Shown: piece by piece, positions 24,901 through 36,195 of the stretch
Position numbering within the stretch: the stretch's first letter is position 1
Layout of the letters: every line of letters begins with the position of its first letter
From: Kitagawia praeruptora
Taxonomy: Eukaryota; Streptophyta; Magnoliopsida; Apiales; Apiaceae
Reading direction: 5' to 3'
Assembly (NCBI GenBank): GCA_037693485.1
Contig: CM075350.1
Coordinates: forward strand, 126,292,001 to 126,356,000
Length of the DNA: 64,000 nt
Translations under genes and position numbers: made by a program
Notes under the pieces: model-generated
Seen by the model: only the letters and a program-made list of their open reading frames with translations
The model's database searches: none
Told to the model about the DNA's origin: nothing

Positions 24901-27900
24901 TAAATATATACACTTATGATATTAGTATATTATGTTCAATAATTATTGATTGGATATTTCTCTATTTAAAACATTAAATGGCGGAAGTGTTAGATAATAC
25001 ATCCGAGAGTAGTGCTATAAGTAGCAGGAAATCTGGATTTTATAGTACTCCGTATGTAAGCCCTAAATTCAACGGAAAGAATTTTCTGGAATGGTCCAAA
25101 GCTTGTACAATGGCACTTAAATCTCATAGAATGATGAAATATATCAATGGGAAAGCCAAACAACCTTTGGAAAGTGATGATAGTTTCGATGATTGGGAAT
25201 CCGAAAATGCCATGGTGTGTTCATGGCTATCTAACTCTATGGAGGTTGATATTCGAAAAACATATATCTTCATTGAAACCGCTGAAGATGTGTGGAATTC
25301 TCTTACTCGGACGTATTCCTTCTCCGGAAATGTAGCCAAACAATTTGAGATCAAACGGAAGATGTGGGCATTGGCTCAGGGAAGCCACACATTAGCTCAG
25401 TATTATTCTGAGCTTACATCATTATGGAGTGAATTGGGACATTACACTATATTTGAGTGTAAACATGCTGAAGATCAAGAAAAATATCAAAAGATGATGA
25501 CTGTAGAGAAAGTGATGAAGTTTCTTGACGGATTGTCTGATGAGTATGATTCAATAAAAAATCAACTTATCGGACAAGTTCCATTTCCTACAGTGGAAGA
25601 AGCCTATGGTCGTGTAAGATTAGAGGAAAGTCGAAAGCAGAGCATGGCTCCGGTCGTCTCTTCTGAACGATCTGCACTCTTAACTGGAAATGTTCAGCAA
25701 TCTGAGCCAGAACAACCTGAACAGATACCAATGGCTTTAATGGGTGAAAAATCCAGTCTTCAATGTGACTACTGCAAGAAGTTAAACCACACTCGTGAAA
25801 CATGTTTTATCCTGCACCCTCATCTCAGAATTCGAGGACGAGGAGGGCGTGGCCGAGGTGGTTACCGTGGTGTCTCATCTGGCAGAAACACGGGTAGGGG
25901 TATTCCCTTTAGTGCTCATCATGCTGCATCAGAATGTGAGTCTTATTCTTCAACAGGGACGATGACTGCTTCAGAGGTCAACACCCTCCGCCAATTAATG
26001 TCACAAATGAACACCACTCCACATACAGCTAATTCTGCCCATGCAGGTACATCTTGTCACTTTACCTCCGATAAATGTCATAATTCATGGATTATTGATT
26101 CCGGAGCATCAGCACATATGACTGGAAATTCTAGTTTCCTAGAAACATATAATGGTGAAACAGGCAATATTCGTGTTGCCAATGGAGCTATTGTACCGAT
26201 TCATGGACAAGGCACTTCTCACTGCCTCTCATCATCATTGCCGCTATCTGATGTGTTACATGTTCCCTCCTTAACAGCAAACTTATTATCTGTTCAACGT
26301 ATTACTGAAAATCTTAATTGTTCAGTAACCTTTTTTTCCTCCCACTGTGTATTTCAGGATCTGGCGACAGGCAAGGTCCTTGGCAATGGTAAAGTGGTAG
26401 ATGGACTCTATGTTATGGAAGGGAATTCTATTTCTCCCTCAACTTATCAGGTGTCATCCAAGTTAAATTCTGCTTTTGAATCTTTGTATCAGTGGCATAG
26501 ACGGTTAGGTCATCCATCTTTTGGTGTTTTAACACATCTATTCCCTGCCTTAGTAAAACACTGTAAGAAGGAAGATTTCTTTTGTGAACCAGGTGAACTA
26601 GCAAAACATAAAAGATCATCTTATCCATCCAGAAATAAAAGAAGTTCTACTTTGTTTTCTATTATTCATACTGATGTTTAAGGTCCATTTAGACATCCTA
26701 CACATGATGGGTATAGATGGTTTGTTGTTTTTGTTGATTGTTATTCTAGGCTTACTTGGGTATATCTCCTTAAACAAAAAAGTGAAGTTTTTGAGTGCTT
26801 TAAATCTTTTCACCACATGGTACAAACACAATTTAATGCTACTGTTAAAATTCTTCGGAGTGATAATGGTACTGAATATGGAGGACCATTTATATCTTAT
26901 TTGGACACATGTGGTATAATTCATCAAACTTCGTGTGTCAAAACTTCTCAACAAAATGGGGTAGCCGAAAGGAAAATTGGTCACTTACAGCAAGTTGCTC
27001 GGTCGCTTATGTTAACAATGTATGTTTCCAAATATCTTTGGGGAGAGGCAGTCATGACTGCTGCATACCTTATAAACCGTCTTCCTTCTAGTGTCCTAAA
27101 ATTCAAAACACCGTTGTCTTGTGTTCTTGCACCTTCTTCACATCCACTACCCCTTCGAGTATTTGGGAGTGTATGTTTTGTTCATAATCATGCTCCATCT
27201 CGGGATAAACTTGACTCTCGGGCCCTCCGATGTGTTTTCATTGGGTATTCACCAACTCAGAAGGGATATAAATGTTATCATCCTCCATCACGTCGCATAT
27301 TTGTCAGTCATGATGTTAGTTTCTGGGAGAACATTTCTTATTTTTCTCCGGGTTCCTCCTCTTTGCTTCAGGGGGAGATAAACCGACACAGTCTTGATAG
27401 TAAAGCAATAGATGAGTCACAGACACTTCCATTTATTAATATACCTATTCCAAACACTAGTTCAAACAGGTTATCTATTCCTCCACATACGAGTAAAGAG
27501 TCAGATGATCTAAATAGACTAGATATTCCAGATTTGATTACATATTCCAGGCGGAGGAAAAATGATATCACCACTTTACCGCATCCAGAGACCTCTGACC
27601 TCGAGACAGATCCTGCATCTCCTGTGTTTGAGCCAGAAAGTGGTAATATTCTTGATCCTACTCTAGATCTTCCTATTGCTATAAGAAAGGGTGTACGCTC
27701 TTGCACTAACCATCCTATCTCAAACTTTGTATCTTATAATGCATTATCTCCATCTTCACTTGCTTTTGTATCATCCTTGTCTAGTGTTTCTGTTCCGCAT
27801 ACTTGGCAGGATGCTTTATGTGATCCTAAATGGAAAGATGCTATGATGGAGGAAATGAATGCCTTGAAACATAATGGCACTTGGGAGTTAACTCATCTTC

Positions 27901-29811
27901 CCGCTGGAAGGAAGGTAGTAGGATGCAGATGGGTATTCACTGTGAAACAGAAACCTAATGGGCTGATTGATAGGTACAAAGCAAGACTTGTAGCAAAAGG
28001 GTATACTCAAACTTACGGGATTGATTATCAGGAGACTTTTGCCCCAGTAGCAAAGATGGCCTCTATTCGAGTCTTGATATCTGTGCAGCAAATCTTGGAT
28101 GGGAACTTCAGCAATTGGATGTAAAAAATGCATTCTTACATGGAGACCTGAAAGAAGAGGTTTACATGGATATTCCACCAGGTTTTTCTACAGCTGCGAC
28201 CATTGGAAAAATATGCAAGCTGAAGAAGACTATTTATGGGTTAAAACAGTCTCCAAGAGACTGGTTTGGCAAATTTCAGGGAGCAATGATTAAATTTGAC
28301 TACAAACAGAGCAACTCAGATAACACCATGTTCATAAAAAGACGAGATGAAAAAATCACAGTGTTAATTGTTTATGTCGATGATATTGTGATCACCGGCA
28401 ACGACACCTATGAGATTGCTAATGTTAAAAGCAAGCTTGCCTCTGAATTCGAGATGAAGGACTTAGGAAAACTACGGTATTTCCTTGGTATTGAGGTCTC
28501 TAGAAGTCCAGGTGGTATCTTCCTCTCACAACGGAAGTATACACTTGATCTTCTGAATGAAACAGGGATGTTGGGATGTAGACCTGCAGAATCTCCCATA
28601 GAAGCAAATCATAAACTTTGTGGAGATGCTGGTGAAAGTGTCGAGAAATCTCAATATCAAAGGTTAGTTGGTCGACTAATCTATCTTGCACATACAAGGC
28701 CAGACATATCATATGCAGTGGGAATTGTTAGTAGGTATATGCATGATCCTCGCCAACCACATTTGGATGCAGTTTATATGATATTAAGGTATCTTAAGGC
28801 TGCTCCTGGAAAAGGAGTAATGTTTACTAAAAACAATCATCTCGGGGTTGAAAGCTATACAGATGCAGATTGGGCCGGATGTCAAGACGATAGACGATCT
28901 ACTTCAGGGTATTGTACATTTGTTGGTGGCAATTTGGTTACTTGGCGAAGCAAGAAACAACCTGTGGTTGCCTTATCTAGTGCTGAGGCAGAGTATAGAG
29001 CTATGGCTAAAGGTGTGCGTGAATTATTGTGGATAAGATTGTTCCTAGAAGAATTGGGACTTGCATCTACAACTCCAATGAAACTGCATTGTGATAACAA
29101 AGCTGCTATTGCCATTGCACATAATCCAGTTCAACATGATCGGACCAAACATATCGAAATTGATCGACACTTCATAAAAGAGAAGATCAATAATGATACC
29201 ATTGGTATTCACTTTGTAAGATCGGAGGACCAGATAGCTGACATATTTACCAAAGGTTTAAATCAGAAGATGCTTCATCCACTTATTGGCAAGTTGGGCA
29301 TGAATGATATATATGCATCAACTTGAGGGGGAGTGTCAACAGTCAACACATATTAGGCATCTTAGACTTTAACATCACAACAAAGTCATAGTTTAGGCAC
29401 CGTTCAAGACTTTTGTTCATCTGCTCTACTTATAAATATAGTAGCTCTACAATGTAATTGATACAACACATATATACAAATCACTTCTTCTATGTTACTT
29501 CTCTGAATCTCTCTACATACAATTTATCATTTGAACTAGACTGTCTTCCTTGTGAATTTGTGTTTTACTGTGTACTTAAATATATTGCAGGTTGTCCTAG
29601 CAGCTCAGTTATTTTGCTGGACCGGACAATTTATCGGCCATGGTGTATTCGAGGTATTTTTGTTGCATTTTCAGTATTCGCGGGGATGCTTCCAGTCTTG
29701 TATATGTAAAATTTGATTTGCTGTTTTCTGTAGAAACGTGCTCCAGCTCTTTTGGACAACCTAATACAAGCCTTCATAATGGGCCCGTTCTTCGTATTGC
29801 TCGAGGTTTAA
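21953..29811 (+). CDS. Mpo1-like (DUF962/YGL010w family) membrane dioxygenase, three exons seen
   Basis: Exons are 21953-22269, 29591-29653 and 29734-29811, all with AG/GT borders and matching phases. They read in order EKHFAFYGAYHSNPVNIF, then QLFCWTGQFIGHGVFE, then KRAPALLDNL...FFVLLE, which is the Mpo1-like family in the right order. Yeast Mpo1 is an ER Fe(II)-dependent dioxygenase in phytosphingosine breakdown that shortens 2-hydroxy fatty acids by one carbon; the plant role is inferred. Conserved histidines (KHF, AYHSN, NIFIH, GHG) and four hydrophobic segments are present. The intron is 7.3 kb because it holds a hAT MITE and a full copia element. No ATG exon was found, and the frame stops at 29811 (or a donor GT at 29806 leads to an exon I cannot find), so the gene is incomplete in the window or a pseudogene. 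Confidence 0.75.
22421..22779. mobile_element. hAT-type MITE in the intron of the Mpo1-like gene
   Basis: Ends are CAGGGGCGGAACCGGG and CCTGGTTCCGCCACTG, an inverted repeat. An exact 8-bp duplication TTCATAGT lies at 22413-22420 and 22780-22787. CAGGG-type ends with an 8-bp TSD are diagnostic of hAT. The 359-bp body has no ORF and contains a 29-30-bp unit (TGTATGATTTAGTGAAAAAT) about three times, near 22596-22680. Confidence 0.92.
22788..24218 (+). other. intron of the Mpo1-like gene, left of the copia insertion
   Basis: No coding signal. A ~100-bp tandem duplication lies at about 23238-23437 (each unit starts CAATTTCAGATTAAGTCC and contains GGCAAGACTAATGATTC). Confidence 0.6.
24219..24414 (+). 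repeat. 5' LTR of the 5.3-kb copia element
   Basis: TGTCAACAGTCAAC...AATTTATCA; contains a TATA box TATAAATATAG at about 24316-24326. Confidence 0.96.
24415..24426 (+). other. primer binding site (tRNA-iMet) of the 5.3-kb copia element
   Basis: TGGTATCAGAGC directly abuts the 5' LTR. Confidence 0.95.
24427..24977 (+). other. untranslated leader of the 5.3-kb copia element with a GC-rich patch
   Basis: The segment between PBS and gag has an open frame of 116 codons (24431-24781), basic and without a known domain, which I take as leader. At about 24626-24690 it holds a GC-rich run built of repeated CACGCGCC/CGCCGCC, very unlike its AT-rich surroundings, which could fold strongly and may serve in dimerisation or packaging. 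Confidence 0.6.
24978..29326 (+). pseudogene. copia gag-pol polyprotein with one stop and one frameshift
   Basis: ATG at 24978 starts a single gag-pol frame. Gag core comes first, then a zinc knuckle CDYCKKLNHTRETC (about 25764-25805) and an RG-rich stretch (RGRGGRGRGGYRG). The protease DSGASAHMTG (about 26098) is intact. The integrase finger is WHRRLGH followed by FFCEPGELAKHK, where the fourth zinc ligand Cys reads Gly. A TAA at 26679-26681 follows the first catalytic Asp. The same frame continues with RSDNGTEYG, VAERK and the first half of RT to 28124. One base appears lost near 28085, and the frame from 28115 carries MDVKNAFLHGD, YVDD (28373), YTDADWAGC and the RNase H to 29326. The single-ORF plan and short LTRs differ from the SIRE-like elements here. 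Confidence 0.93.
29323..29333 (+). other. polypurine tract of the 5.3-kb copia element
   Basis: TTGAGGGGGAG directly before the 3' LTR; the pol stop overlaps it. Confidence 0.9.
29334..29529 (+). repeat. 3' LTR of the 5.3-kb copia element
   Basis: Same 196 bases as 24219-24414 with no difference seen; followed by the TSD TTTGA. Confidence 0.96.
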
Positions 29812-30501
29812 GATACAAAGCAGAAGAAAATAACTTGAGTTGCAAATGTGTGTGTTTTACTTATGTAACATATGTGTATATGAGTTGGATAGCATCCTTG
29901 ATGCTAATGCAGACTTGCACAACCATTGTAACATGAATTTTAGGTAAATAACGATTAAATTAACTCATACTGTTCGATCTAAATAAAAAACGGTGATTCT
30001 TCCGAAATATTGCCCTTTATGTAACACTTCTGCATTGAGCTTTCAGTTCACTTGTTAAAAATCTTGTTTAGTTCTTCAATTGCTCCAAATTTGCAATAAA
30101 TTCAAGCTTCTAGCTGTTAAACTGATGATGCAGTGTCATGGGTTTATTTCTTAGTTAGCAGGACATGGAGAACAAACTGCTTGTTGTCTAATGATTGGTG
30201 TGGGACGCTGGGTGATTCGTCATACTGTTCAACCCCATTTTTTGTGTTATGATTCATTGTTGAAAATTTTTATACTGGAGCAAATACGAAGCACTTCATG
30301 GGTATTCTTTTGGAAGATCAGTACTTACATCTCAACATCTACATATATTACAAAAGCAGGAGATTGGCCCGGTGAGCTCCCGATCTTTACTAGCTAATTT
30401 CTTTGCTTCCTAATAATTCGAAGTCCTACAGAAGTGCCGCCTCTGTTAAGTAGCCTCTCAATGCGAAACATTGCCTATCTTTATGAACCTTGAAACTATT
30501 G
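29812..30501. other. 3' flank of the Mpo1-like gene, no further exon found
   Basis: I searched by eye for a last exon of the family and found none. Open frames at 29640-29936 and 30191-30397 have no recognisable content. Confidence 0.5.
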
Positions 30502-30510
30502 TATTTGGAA

Positions 30511-31113
30511 GAGTTAAATGCACTTTGCATCCCCTATCTTTACTCCAATTTCAATTATGTATATGTAGTTTAATAAATTACACTTTGCATCCCCGAACTT
30601 TAAATTATAGGTCAAATCACAATCCCTTATATGTTTTCTATCAAAAATAATATTTCTTTTAACGATTGTATTGACAAATGCGATATAAAATTGTGTAGTG
30701 ATTATGTAATTTATATTTTAAGATGGTACAAATATATTTGAATGATTTTATATGTATCATATATCATAATAGTCACAACTTTATTTAATGGAAACATATT
30801 AGTTTAATTTTTTACAAATATAATATAATTGATTAATGGTCAAAAAATAATACTAAATTATAATTTAAAGAATTTTAAAGTGTAAAATTAGTTACATGTT
30901 TAAAATCTATAATTTATATCATCATTACCATCATTTTATATCGCATTTGTTAATGTATTCGTTAAAAGCAATATTATTTTTGATAGAAAATGTATAAGGG
31001 ATTGTGATTTGACTTATAATTTAAAGTTTAGGGATGCAAAGTGCAATTTATGAAACTACATATACATAATTGAAATTGGATTAATGCTGAGGGATGCAAA
31101 ATGCAATTAACTC
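30511..31113. mobile_element. Mutator-type MITE, 603 bp, perfect 9-bp TSD
   Basis: Left end GAGTTAAATGCACTTTGCAT pairs with the right end, which reads GAGTTAATTGCATTTTGCAT on the other strand. The inverted similarity continues for nearly 200 bases per arm. The direct repeat TATTTGGAA flanks it exactly (30502-30510 and 31114-31122). No coding capacity. Confidence 0.93.
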
Positions 31114-31140
31114 TATTTGGAATAGTGTACACAACTTTCA

Positions 31141-31427
31141 AATTTCAATTATACAAGAACAGTTGTTTGTTTAGAGCAAAGAGAGATGAGATAACTTAAT
31201 TGATAAAAAATTATCTATTATTATTATAGGTTTTTCGATTCTCTCGGATAAATGAGAATTCGAAAAAAAATTGTTTTTTATTGAAAAATATATTTATATT
31301 TAGAAAAAGGAAAGCTAATGCTATAATAATCAACAACAATTAAAACTTTTTTTTAGTTTTCAAATTAATGCAATAAACATATTTGGTAGGAAATGAGAGT
31401 CTCCTGACCATCATCCCCTTCACCGAT
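31141..31427. repeat. direct repeat A (left copy)
   Basis: About 287 bases beginning near TTTCAATTATACAAG and ending CACCGATAA recur at 33305-33589 with only about five differences. Confidence 0.9.
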
Positions 31428-31500
31428 AAAAAGGATTCGAACCCATGACCTTGAGAACTAATTTCACTACCATAACCAATTGATCTATCTTAACACTTGA
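31428..31500 (-). repeat. tRNA-like segment (SINE head candidate)
   Basis: On the minus strand AGATCAATTGGTTATGG resembles a pol III A box and GGTTCGAATCC, about 40 bases on, is a perfect B box. It does not fold into a credible full tRNA. It may be the head of a tRNA-derived SINE whose body is repeat A; the second copy of A lacks this head. Confidence 0.4.
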
Positions 31501-31539
31501 GTCTATATTAAAAATCATTAGCTACATACATAAATATTT

Positions 31540-32530
31540 GTATAATGTATAATCCCAATAATTATACATACATAAACACATACATACATAATTATTAATT
31601 ATACATTCAGATACATAAATAATTATACATGCATACACACATACACACACACATACATACATACATACATACATACATACATACATACACACATACATAC
31701 ATACATACATACATACATACACACATACATTACATACATAATTATTAATTATACATACACATACATAAATAATTATACATGCATATATACATACACACAT
31801 ACATACATGCATGCATACATACATATATACATACATAATTATTAATTATACGTGCACACGTACTACATACATACATACATACATACATACATTTATGTTG
31901 TACAATATATTAATATTTCATTATTTGTAATATATTAATTGTTGTATAATTAATATGCATATTTATATATACATACACATGTACAAACATAAATACATAC
32001 ATATTTAAATTTATGTGGATACATAATAATATACTATAATATTATATACATACATACATACATACATACATACATACTATATAACATACATACATGCATG
32101 CATACATGCATACATACATACATACATACAAACATACATACATATATACATACATACATACATATATACATACAACATAACTATTAATTATACATGCATA
32201 CGTACGTACATACATACATGCATGCATGCATGCATGCATACATACATATAATATATACATACATTTATGTTGTATAATCTATTAATATTTCATTATTTGT
32301 AATCTATTAATTATTGTATAATTAATATGCTTATTTAAACATACATACATATATACATACATACATATACTATAATATTATATACATATATACATACATA
32401 CTATATAGCATACATATATACATACATACATACATATATTTTTGTTGTATAATCTATTAATATTTCATTATATGTAATATATTAATTACTGTATAATTAA
32501 TATTCATATTTATACATACATACACTTGTA
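31540..32530. repeat. (CATA)n microsatellite blocks with a repeated spacer
   Basis: Several ATAC/CATA runs of 20-60 bases alternate with a conserved AT-rich spacer (TTTATGTTGTAYAATMTATT, then ATTAATATTTCATTAT) that appears three times, near 31890, 32265 and 32440. The MYVCMYVC-type frames here are translation of the microsatellite. Confidence 0.9.
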
Positions 32531-33272
32531 CAAACATAAATGCATATATAAATTTATGTGGATATGTTATAATTACTATAATATTCACTAATCACTAACA
32601 TATACCATATCTTATTAATCATTTTAGATCTATTGTAATTATTTACGAATTAAATATTATAAAAAATATCCCAATAAAAAAAAAGAGCCTTCATCCGTAT
32701 ATAAGTATAATAGAAACTTGTATTACATTAACTATCATAAAACTCTTCAATCACATATTTAATACGTAAACGCACAAAACAATATAACACACACACACAC
32801 ACATATAAATGGGTGGTTCCATGAGCAAATTTATTCATATAAAAAGTCATATTTACCCCCTACTAATTATATCTATGTTATATTTCCGGGGGTATTGCAA
32901 CACCAACATATTTATTACATAATAATAACTGATATGGACTAATATGTATTTATTATTATGTAATTAATATTTGTATGTATCTCTGTATCCATCCATGTTA
33001 ACTCTATATATTTATATTTCGAAGTACGGTTTTGATTTTATCATTGACCAATTTATTACATATCATTCAAGTTTTTTTGAACAAAACAAAACATAGCGTA
33101 AAATACAAAATAGATTTAATTTAACCAGAATTATAATTTGCATGTCACGATCGGGTATTGCATAAATTCTATTTACTCATAACAATTGTTGCGAAAATAT
33201 GAACAATCGAAGATATCAACAATTCAATCCTACGTGATTACGCATAATACATAAATATTTATAATCTAGAGC
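32531..33272. other. AT-rich DNA inside the Helitron-like segment, no gene
   Basis: Nothing recognised apart from a short (CA)n run near 32790. Confidence 0.5.
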
Positions 33273-33304
33273 ATGCCCGTGCCTTGCACGGGCTACGAAG
33301 CTAG

Positions 33305-33589
33305 TTTCAATTATACAAGAACAGTTGTTTGTTTAGAGCAAAGAGAGATGAGATAACTTAATTGATAAAAATTTATCTATTATTATTATAGGTTTTTCGA
33401 TTCTCTCGGATAAATGAGAATCGAAAAAAAATTGTTTTTTATTGAAAAATATATTTGTATTTAGAAAAAGGAAAGCTAATGCTATAATAATCAACAACAA
33501 TTAAAACTTTTTTTTAGTTTTCAAATTAATGCAATAAACATATTTGGTAGGAAATGAGAGTCTCCTGACCATTATCCCCTTCACCGATA
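33305..33589. repeat. direct repeat A (right copy)
   Basis: Nearly identical to 31141-31427; begins directly after the Helitron-like CTAG and ends at CACCGATAA, after which the two flanks differ. Confidence 0.9.
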
Positions 33590-33974
33590 AGGTTCCTTTG
33601 CTTTTCTATCCTTTCTTTCATTTTATATTTTTTCATCAATAAAATCGAGTTTTTGTCCCAAAAGTTTTGAGAAAACATTCTTTTTAAATGAGATCTAATC
33701 CTTTTTGCGGTGAAATCTTGTTGGGTGCTTTGTTATCAAGGTTGTTAGTTGGGTTATCCATCTTTTTGGGATGCTAGTGTGTTATATTTTGATATATTTG
33801 TCTGTTTTGTTACTGGTTTTGGTGGTTTATCTGAGAATGATTTATATAATATTTTGGGAATGATTTATATGATATTTTGGGATATATATATATTGCTTGC
33901 ATCGAATCTGGGATGGTGGTGGAGACATCACAAGAGCTCACATTTCACAATATTATATTCCTCCAATATCGCTT
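33590..33974. other. AT/GT-rich DNA left of the hAT MITE, no gene
   Basis: A short internal duplication (GAATGATTTATATRATATTTTGGGA, about 33835-33880 in two near copies) is the only pattern; the open frame at 33749-33976 has no domain. Confidence 0.5.
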
Positions 33975-34152
33975 GATATGACTAGGGCTGACAATTTTGG
34001 ACCCGCGACCCGAACCCGACCCGAACACAACCCGCATGGGTCGGTTTCGGGTTTATATTTTTCAGGTTCGGGTCGGTTTCGGGTTGACCCTAACTTGACC
34101 CGAAAAAATCGGGTCGGGTTCGGGTCGGGTTTGGGTTACCCGAAACTGACCC

Positions 34153-34197
<45 letters not shown>

Positions 34198-34199
<2 letters not shown>

Positions 34200-34264
34200 C
34201 TCATGCTCAAGGGAGAACCTTAGCTAATTGGAGAACTGAGAGACCACCTTCTCAACCATTGATT
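34198..34264 (+). repeat. left terminal inverted repeat of the Mutator-like element
   Basis: Starts GGCTCATGCTCAAGGGAGAA; pairs with 54942-55007. Both repeats end inward in ACCATTGATT. Confidence 0.75.
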
Positions 34265-34620
34265 GCATTCTGATCTGATGGTTGTTAAATAATGACATTT
34301 AAATTTTAAATTTAGTACAAACTTACCTTATTAGAGTATTAAGGGCAAAGTAGGTAATCTAAATTTTTTAATATTTATGTAGATAGATCGTATCAATGTT
34401 AATTTTGCAATCAATCAGACAATCTTGATTGATTCCGTAGTCTGTTCATTCATCATTTATCAAATTTAATTGTTATTTATCTAGGATATTTGAAGATCTT
34501 TTTTTTTTGGAATCAATATATTGCTTAAATCAATAACATTAATAACTATAATCAAATTTTTTTTGTATAAAGATCTCCCTGAATTCACACAGCATTGAAC
34601 TCATTTCATTTTGGTATGTT
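34265..34620. other. AT-rich subterminal region of the Mutator-like element
   Basis: No gene; probable promoter region for the small gene or transposase that follows. Confidence 0.5.
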
Positions 34621-34621
34621 A

Positions 34622-34900
34622 TGGAGAAAATGAGTGTTGCTCATTCTGGTAATTTTTTCGGTGATTATAGCATTTTTTCACTTCTTCATGTGTTGTTCTG
34701 TAATGTTTAACCCTTACTAACATTTTTTTTTCACACCACAATTGATGAAGGTGAGAACCCAACTGCAGAATCGTATGATGCATCAAACTTACAATCTGGA
34801 AAAATACGAACTCCAAAACGTCGAAAAAGGATTTGCCATACTTGCAAGGAACTTGCATACCATGATTCCCGCAACTGTCCGATGATTAAAAAACAATAGT
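34622..34900 (+). CDS. small zinc-knuckle protein or displaced transposase C terminus
   Basis: A reading of two exons fits: ATG at about 34623 to about 34650 (MEKMSVAHS, donor GTAATTTT), then from about 34762 to TAG at 34900. The second part reads GKIRTPKRRKRICHTCKELA then YHDSRNCPMIKKQ and stops. The CX2CX5HX4C knuckle followed by CP is what FAR1/MULE transposases carry at their extreme C terminus. Here it lies upstream of the transposase N terminus and is absent from its end. It is either a small separate gene or the tail of an older transposase copy left by rearrangement. The exon pairing is my inference. Confidence 0.45.
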
Positions 34901-35477
34901 TCTGTAAATGGAATCGGTTATTCCATATGTTTTTTCCTTTATTTTGTTATCGAAATAAACAATTTTATCTAGAGATTACAAGTTGTCGTCTCCCTTGTAG
35001 TGTTGGTCATGTTCAATGATAATAGTTCATTATTCTGTAATGAAATTGAGTAACAATTTGAGTAGACTTCGTATTGTGGACGTGGTTAAAATTTATGTGT
35101 TCCCTAAGGTCTTTGTATACATTTCAAGTTTATGACTCCTTATTACTACAAAACAAGTATCCAAAACCTTAGCAGGAAATAATTGAACAGATGAAAATGT
35201 CAAACACTAGACAGTAGATAGACAGTACTAATCTAATCAATCAGAGATGTATATTAAATAAGGAAGTTTTGAGAAGAAAAGAACAAGAAAAACTGATTAC
35301 GCTATTGATAAGATTTTTGATTAAATTAACAGGTTCAATAATGAGATATGTAATAAATTCAAAATTCAATTAAATCAATTACAAGTTTTGAATACAAAAC
35401 ACTTATATAATACATCTTCTGCATCTCATCATTTAGTTCAAATATATTACATGTTTTAGAAGAAGAAACGACCAACT
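34901..35477. other. spacer before the transposase gene
   Basis: AT-rich, no ORF; presumably holds the transposase promoter, but no clear TATA box stands out. Confidence 0.5.
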
Positions 35478-36195
35478 ATGGATAACTCAGAAAAAGCTAA
35501 TTCAGGTACATGACACTATCAATCAATTTTTTTGATTTTTTTTGTTTTGAATATAAATGATCAAGTTTTTTCTCGTACTTTTTAAACACAGAATCTTTTG
35601 GTGTGCTTCCAGGTGATTCTGATAAGATGTTTGGCTTTCAGAGCAGTGATGACATCAATTTATATAATCCAGAATGTGAAGTTGACAAAATTCCTTATGT
35701 AAACCAAGTGTTTGGTTCGATTGATGCAGCTTTTGAGTTTTATGAAAATTATGGACGTTTATGTGGCTTTGATGTACGGCGATCATCCGAAAAGACCAAT
35801 AAGAAAGGTGATATCACCTCAAAATACTTTCTATGTAAGAAAGCAGGTAACAATGAAACCCACAACTCTAAGAAAATAGTTCAGAGAAAAAGAAAAACCG
35901 TTTCTGCAAAATGTAACTGCCCAGCAAAACTAGTTGTTGGTTTCACGGGTACAGAAGGGTTTATTGTCAAAACATTCATAGAAAATCATAATCATGGATT
36001 TACAGGCAAAGATGCTATTCAGTTTCTTCGTTGTAGTCGGTCATTGACGGATATTCATAAGCATTTTATCATTGATGCTGGGAAGGCAAATATAGGTCCT
36101 ACAAGGGCTCATACTATTTACAAATCCATTGTTGGTTCTTATGAAAATGTTGGAGCAACTGCGGTGGATTTTAAAAACTACTCTAGAGACATAAA

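Larger units (their letters stand above)
24219..29529 (+). mobile_element. complete Ty1/copia retrotransposon, 5.3 kb, LTRs identical by eye
   Basis: LTRs 24219-24414 and 29334-29529 (196 bp each) read as identical. Target duplication TTTGA lies at 24214-24218 and 29530-29534. PBS, gag-pol and PPT are in the right order. The body has one in-frame stop and one frameshift, so it is young but not self-sufficient. It lies in the intron of the Mpo1-like gene, in the same orientation, ending only about 60 bases before the next exon. Confidence 0.96.
31502..33304 (+). mobile_element. Helitron-like segment rich in CATA satellite
   Basis: The right end has a hairpin GCCCGTGCCTTGCACGGGC (33274-33292) 8 bases before CTAG|T, which is the form of a Helitron 3' terminus. 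A possible 5' terminus TCTATATTAAAAATC lies at 31502, but it is preceded by G, not the usual A. The interior is mostly (CATA)n and AT-rich DNA with no helicase. Only the 3' end is well supported. Confidence 0.5.

Noticed and set aside
31428..31500. A functional tRNA gene
   Set aside because: A and B boxes are present but no cloverleaf with a sensible anticodon stem could be drawn; more likely a SINE head.
31522..32260. Cys/Tyr/Met-rich open frames
   Set aside because: Translation of (CATA)n microsatellite.
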